Assembly: GCF_947242115.1 (NCBI RefSeq)
Contig: NC_074715.1
Coordinates: forward strand, 27,134,376-27,198,375
DNA length: 64,000 bases
Origin: Biomphalaria glabrata
Taxonomy: Eukaryota > Mollusca > Gastropoda > Planorbidae
Direction: 5' to 3'
The notes under the pieces were generated by a model. That model made no database searches. It was not told the origin of the DNA and was given only the letters and a program-made list of their open reading frames with translations. The position numbers were made by a program, and so were the translations under genes. Positions 59,002-64,000 of this stretch are shown here, in pieces (within the stretch, counting starts at the first letter, position 1; each line of letters opens with the position of its first letter).

Positions 59002-59744
59002 ATATAAATTGGACCGCCCCCCCACTCGAAAGTTTAGGGGGGGGGGCGGAATTGATGTCATCGCCCCCTTCCGACCCCACCATATCGACCAACATACTAG
59101 AGAGGGGGGGCGAAATAATATAAAAAATGGGTTTAAATATAAATAATTGGTTTATATTATTAACATAAGTAATAAATTCGTATACAAATTGAGTGAATTC
59201 TATACTAAAATTCGTCCGCCCCCCCCCCCCCCGAATCGCCCCTACCGCCCCCCTCCGGATCCGCCAGTGTCTCACACACATACTCTATCTCGGCGCCCTA
59301 CAGAACATCATACACCTCCAACAACTATAGTTAACGATACGGCTCCAATGGCTGAAAGGCGACACTCTTTCCCATAGCCCCAAGCCTAACACCCTGAAAA
59401 GAAAGAAAACCTAGATCTAGCGATGCCGCTACAATAAAGAACTTTTCATTAACGACACCCATACAGAACGAAAGATCAGCCTACTTACTAAAACTATGTA
59501 CTTACGTACCGTTAAAACGGGGAAACAGAAAACCAGCTCACAAATAAAGCTCTCTCCATTATGGAAACTAAGGATGACGTAAACATACACATGCACAATA
59601 TTCTAGACAACAAAACGCGTCTAATACAAACTACTTCCGATACACAAAAAAACAAATATTAAAAACAAAAAGAAAACTTCACGCGCGCACGACATATAGG
59701 GCTTTGATTTTTAAAGGGAATTCTCTAACTAATTTGTTTGTTAT

Positions 59745-60023
59745 TTGTCTAGTTTCACCTGGACTTGGGATAAGATTTGTTGTCTAGTTTCTTCTGGACT
59801 TGGGAGAGAGATTCGTTGTCTAGTTTCACCTGAACGTTGGATAAGATTTGTTGTCTAGTTTACCTGAAAGTTGGATAAGATTTGTTGTCTAGTTTACCTG
59901 AAAGTTGGATAAGATTTGTTGTCTAGTTTACCTGAAAGTTGGATAAGATTTGTTGTCTAGTTTATTCTGGACCTGGGGTAAGATTTCTTGTCTAGTTTCA
60001 CCTGAACATTGGATTTGTTGTTG
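59745..60023 (+). repeat. About 34-bp minisatellite
   Basis: About eight units of TTGTCTAGTTTCACCTGGAC plus TTGGGATAAGATT, the middle ones shortened to 30 bp. Confidence 0.92.
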
Positions 60024-60515
60024 GTGAAAAGTGTTTTCTTTGTTTTACATTACTTTACATTGGTGTTTAAGAGCTTATTAATAAAATAAAATAATTATTT
60101 GAGTTCTCTTGTAATAAAGTATGAACATTTACTTGAAAACACAGAATACAAGATTGAAGATTTGAATTTCTTTTGGTAAATGTAATTTTTTATAATGATA
60201 TCATGTCAATGTTTCAATAAAATAGCACAAACCATACTATCTAGAGGCTACATTTACCTTATTTTCTTCATTCATACACTCTACAGATTTAATACTTAGG
60301 ACTTAATACAATGATTTTTATGGTATTGAAAATAGTATCACCTGCTTTGATTCATAAAGACATTTACACCGAGAAAAGTAACACCAAATGCTTAAATCTT
60401 TTATCCTGTTATTTTGAACAATGAAGAACACATAAATAGGAATGGATAACAGGTTGAACTATACTGTCTATTAGTGTCTATACTGTCTATTAGTGTCTAT
60501 ACTGTCTATTAGTGT
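60024..60515 (-). other. 3' flank of ubiquitin-like gene D
   Basis: AT-rich. Directly after the stop a short tandem of about 19 bp (TACTGTCTATTAGTGTCTA, 60460-60520) begins and overlaps the end of the coding region. The polyadenylation site is not clear. Confidence 0.35.
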
Positions 60516-60992
60516 CTATCCACCACGAAGGCGGCCAGTCAAATATAGAGTGCATTCTTTTTGAATTTCAAAGAAAGAAAGTGGCTTGTCTCCTTCTAGG
60601 TTCTTGCCTGCATACTGTAGTCTCTGTTGGTCCGGAGGTATGCCCAGTCTCTGATGAATCATTGTCATCAGTGTTTTTACAGAGAAGGATTCCATGACTT
60701 TAAATGTATGAGTTGTGCTGTCGGTGTAACTCAAAACAAATATCTGGAACAAAGTTTTGGGCGTGTCGTTGATGCTGATACTTCCAAGGATCGAGTCAGT
60801 CCCACCGTCCACTTGGTCCAGCTGGTCAGAAGGAACAAAGGATATAAGACCATCCCTTCTTCTGGTGAAAGTGACTGAATCAGATTGGGTGTCCTGCCCA
60901 GGGAGGACATTCACTGTTGCTCCCCGACGTTGACGATCTATTTCTGGGGGGCCTTTTAACCAAGCAGTTATGGTCAGACCTTCAGATTCCAT
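60516..60992 (-). CDS. Ubiquitin-like protein D, N-terminally extended, ends RLRGG
   Basis: An intact 158-residue frame. The extension (1-81) starts [17 protein letters not shown] and contains [20 protein letters not shown], then LDQVDGG and GSISINDT at 70-77. The ubiquitin fold, 82-158, is the closest of the four to ubiquitin: [14 protein letters not shown] (identical to ubiquitin 35-43), [17 protein letters not shown] and RLRGG, with the stop directly after. Lys48 and Lys63 are kept, Ile44 is Gln and Val70 is Thr, so the hydrophobic patch is altered. As in A, B and C there is one extra residue in the first loop. The ATG at 60990-60992 follows the acceptor CTGTTTAACAG (exon starts 60997). 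A true modifier is likely; the target proteins are unknown. Confidence 0.92.
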   Translation of the reverse strand: MESEGLTITAWLKGPPEIDRQRRGATVNVLPGQDTQSDSVTFTRRRDGLISFVPSDQLDQVDGGTDSILGSISINDTPKTLFQIFVLSYTDSTTHTFKVMESFSVKTLMTMIHQRLGIPPDQQRLQYAGKNLEGDKPLSFFEIQKECTLYLTGRLRGG

Positions 60993-61319
60993 TCTACCTG
61001 TTAAACAGAATATTGGAAGATTTATATATGCGATGTAGACACCTTTAACAATTGACTTTTGAATTTGAAACTAAATTTAATTAAGTGCCAGCCTAACACT
61101 TTCATTCTCAATTCATCTTTTTGTTGTAAGATAAAGCCTAACGTATTGTTATGGAGTGTTAGTGTTTCTATGGAGACGGTGGTAAGAAGTTAGCGATTGG
61201 TTGGTGACTAATTGGCGTGCATGGTGCATGATAAGCGGGAATTGTCGTCAGCGGTCTTAGGTAGAAGAGACGACTCCAGATTGCCAGAGTGAAAAGATAT
61301 TATGTTTGAAATACCATTT

Positions 61320-61560
61320 TTAGCGGCCCCGTAAGGGGAAAAGCCACTATTAGGTTTGTGTAAAATGTCCGTCTGTCACACTCAGATCTCAAAAACTAGA
61401 AGAGAAATGAGAAATCATATTTCACCATGCAAATTTGCAACGGCTATTTTTTGCTTTCTAAAAGCAAACCGTTTTGTTTTTAAGATTAATTATGCAAGCG
61501 ATTTTTTCATAAAAATACACCACTTCTAAAAAAATACATAAATGTAAGGGAGAGTATGTT
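61320..61560. repeat. Interspersed repeat U1
   Basis: Starts GCGGCCCCGTAAGGGGAAAA and shares GCAACGGCTATTTTT and TATGCAAGCGATTTTTTCAT with other U1 copies. Confidence 0.55.
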
Positions 61561-63534
61561 AACAATTGTTTGAAAAGAAAGATCATTTTTGTTTATTTTT
61601 TTTTAATGTTTACAACAAATATAAATATGAATTAACTGTAGTTTTTTCTGGTCAGCTAGTTACTAAAATTAAAAGAAAACATTTATGTTTGTTTATAAAG
61701 GCTAAGAATACACGTTGTATGTAATGTCACGCTCATTTTTATTTTTAATCGAGCGACTTTCGTGCAGTAGCGTGACGGCCACATACTGATAGTATAGTTA
61801 TTTTGTCCGCGCTATTTTTTCGGGTTACCCTCAGATCCATATAGAAGGATTGAGAAAGCCACTGCTTGGTAAACATTGATTTTTGTAGGCATGCGGAGCT
61901 ATTTATTCCGTCAAACTCTCGCCTGCAGACGTCCAAAATCACTATTGGCCCCTTCCCATGTTAGCGATTCGTCATTCGATACTATGCTATGCTATCTAGG
62001 AGTATATCTATAAATTAAAAAAAAAATTAACCAGAAAATTGTTATTTAGTTTCTTTTCTTTATAATTATATTCAGAAAACCTCTCCGAGCCCCTAATTAG
62101 AGAGCTAAATCGCTAGGAGGCGCGAATAATTCATTTTCTGTTAACTAAAACTAAGGTTTTCCTTGTTAAAAGTAAATAAATTTTACCATATAAAACTAAT
62201 GCAAAGTCTAAAAAATAAGAATGAGTGTTAAAGATTTCTTACCTTCTGATTATAGAATAATCCTATGATGATAAATCACCTTAATGCAAAGGTAATTTGT
62301 TCTTATTCTATATATGGAAGGAACCTGAGGTAATTTACAGGTACATTACCTGGATGTTTTCTAAATCACAATCGGTAATTCTTTTTTGACGTGTAATACT
62401 TGCTTTTCCCTTGTTATCTTTTGTTTTAATATCAGTATGTCAAGTTCTCAACATTGTGTTCGTGGTAGGGAATAAGGGAATTCTATTGGAGGATGCTACA
62501 AAATTATGCGATGAACATCTAAGGGCCCAAAAGAGTGCTGTTGGGTAAGAGGCGTTTCATTAAAAGCTGTGTGTGTGTGTGCATGAAGGCATTAAAATGC
62601 AGGCTGAAGAGAAAGCTACAACGAATGGGCCTAAAGAATTTTTTTAAATACTCTTTATTAGTTGGTTTCAACCGTATCGTAGAATAAATTAGTTGTTTTT
62701 TTTTCACCAAATTTTTTTTTCCAGATTTAGATGACATTTTTATTTAACGGGGATTATTTTCAAATGTTTTGAATGATACCTGTACAAGGATCAATTCTAG
62801 CTCTATATTTCCCATGTAGACATGTATTGTTCGGATTTTCCCTTAGATAAAAATAATACTTGCTTCTAGGAACAGCTTGTCAGAAGAAAACAACCTCCTT
62901 GTCTCTCCCCCACCCCTCGAAAAATAAAAATCTCGAAGCAGAGTTTTTGGGAGATCAACAAGGCGGCCGACTCACACGTTTCTCGCGAATAGCTCCCATT
63001 CAAGTCGAAAATGTCTTTATATGACTTTTCCCCTTCAATAATAAATTAGGCTTGAAATGGAAACATCCAGATAAGGACATTAAGGTCAAAGTTAGTGACC
63101 TCTTTCTGTACTGAAATTACGTCTGTATCTTCCAATACGACACCCATGTTTCATGCTGTTAAAGTGGCCAGGCATTTCAAATGAGTGAGCAACCAAGGGT
63201 TAGGGTATCTAGCTAATTAGTCTGATTAGAAAATAAAAACAAATAAAAAATACTTTTAAAAAAACCAACACAAATTTATATTGAAGACAATTTCATCAAT
63301 TATTTTGAATTAATCATGTTATTAATGTCTAATAGATCTAGACTAACAATAATAAAAATGTGTGCGATTGGAAATATTTTATTTATCTTTTTTCTTTAGC
63401 ACAACTTTCAGTCTATAAAAATGCTCAGTGCGCTATGGTCCAATCACTTTTGTAGAACCAGTAGGGGAAGGGGGGGGGGGAGGTTTCCTTGCTGCTTTTT
63501 TTCAAAACCTTTTTTTTTTTAAGTTGCTCGAGTC
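61561..63534. other. Non-coding stretch upstream of gene D
   Basis: No splice-flanked exon or repeat end supported. The first exon and promoter of gene D probably lie here or at 61020-61320 (a CCAAT box on the minus strand near 61195, and GGGAATTG on + near 61238), but no convincing TATA was found. Confidence 0.3.
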
Positions 63535-63600
63535 CGAATTCAAATTCGGGGTCTCGAACTTCCATGATGAAAGGTCGACGCTTTAACCACTGAGCTTTAC
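63535..63600 (-). repeat. tRNA-like SINE head, degraded
   Basis: Minus strand reads AGCTCAGTGGTTAAAGCGTC (box A-like) and GAATTTGAATTCGG in the place of box B. Confidence 0.4.
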
Positions 63601-64000
63601 AAGTACATTTAAAAAAATAGGTTTTATAGTCAAAAAATTCTCTACACAAGGTTTATCTCTCTTTACCTTAGTGCATTTCTAAATAAAACAAAATCAATTA
63701 ACTACACCTAGTGGATTATTTAATTGATTCGTGTGTTATCATCGACAATGAATAGTTGCGCAAAGTTTCAAACTGATCCGACAATGGAAAGTGATAGAAA
63801 CTTTGTTAAAAACAATATTAAATACATATATAAAATACCATGTAGCTTTACATTCATTCAACCATGAGATAAATTATATTAAATTTTAATATATGACATA
63901 TCATATGGATTTTATGTACAAATCATTGAAGTCAAATATTATTTCATGTTTTGTTTGGTGTAATGCACAAATTGTAAGACAAATTTCCATATGGATAATA
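63601..64000. other. Non-coding AT-rich end of window
   Basis: Nothing recognised. Confidence 0.35.

Larger units (their letters stand above)
55604..59269. mobile_element. hAT-like element, CACTAGCGGATCC ends, with nested solo LTRs
   Basis: Ends CACTAGCGGATCC and GGATCCGCCAGTG are inverted repeats with one mismatch. The 8-bp target duplication TCTCACAC is identical at 55596-55603 and 59270-59277. Inside: two short (CCCTAA) runs at about 55654-55690, an (AT)n run, a tandem of about 100-bp GGGGTTCGGGGCGAAGCCCC units (55885-57140), and two solo LTRs. G- and C-runs lie near both ends. No transposase frame was recognised. Confidence 0.82.

Noticed and set aside
60516-60992. Ordinary ubiquitin or ubiquitin-ribosomal fusion
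   Set aside because: The fold differs from ubiquitin at many sites, has a loop insertion and an N-terminal extension, and no ribosomal protein follows Gly-Gly.

Overview
The window looks like a piece of a mollusc genome, most likely a heterobranch (pulmonate-type) gastropod. It is AT-rich, intron-bearing, gene-poor and crowded with minisatellites, hAT-type DNA transposons, tRNA-derived SINEs, old LINEs and solo LTRs. The assignment to molluscs is an inference from the repeat style and gene families; no marker gene is present.

Region 0.9-7.4 kb (+ strand) holds six short exons whose phases join without a clash: 934-1021, 1293-1388, 3813-4003, 5919-6097, 6495-6590 and 7210 to about 7372. Read in order they match the hallmarks of the IgGFc-binding domain family, which is secreted or extracellular. 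The gene is partial: its start lies left of the window and its 3' end is unclear (a possible further exon is at 12916-12990). Two minisatellites start exactly at exon/5' splice-site junctions of this gene. One is a 48-bp repeat that carries both an acceptor and a donor in every unit.

Region 13-61 kb is organised around four intact ubiquitin-like genes, all on the minus strand: 17962-18567 (A), 30900-31484 (B), 38562-39032 (C) and 60516-60992 (D). Each has its coding region in one exon, a strong 3' splice site just upstream of the ATG (so a 5'-UTR intron), a roughly 75-120 residue N-terminal extension shared by all four, and a C-terminal 77-residue ubiquitin fold ending in RGG. A and B form one pair, C and D another. 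B, C and D end exactly at Gly-Gly; A has two extra residues. This is the most interesting content: a local family of ubiquitin-like modifiers with an extension I do not recognise. By analogy with ISG15 they might be inducible immune modifiers, and IRF-like sites lie beside the TATA boxes proposed for B and C, but that role is inference.

The rest is repeats. There are about a dozen minisatellite arrays (periods 10 to 72 bp, some 11 kb in total). At least five hAT-like elements have perfect 8-bp target duplications (5009-5279, 24210-26029, 27084-29882, 39376-39941, 55604-59269), and a sixth lies in simple repeat (53055-55005). There are four solo LTRs of two families, remains of at least four LINE families, and several SINEs. 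Nesting is deep: a hAT sits inside a LINE, LINE pieces inside hATs, two solo LTRs inside one hAT, and a small hAT inside a minisatellite. I see no rRNA, functional tRNA or CRISPR.
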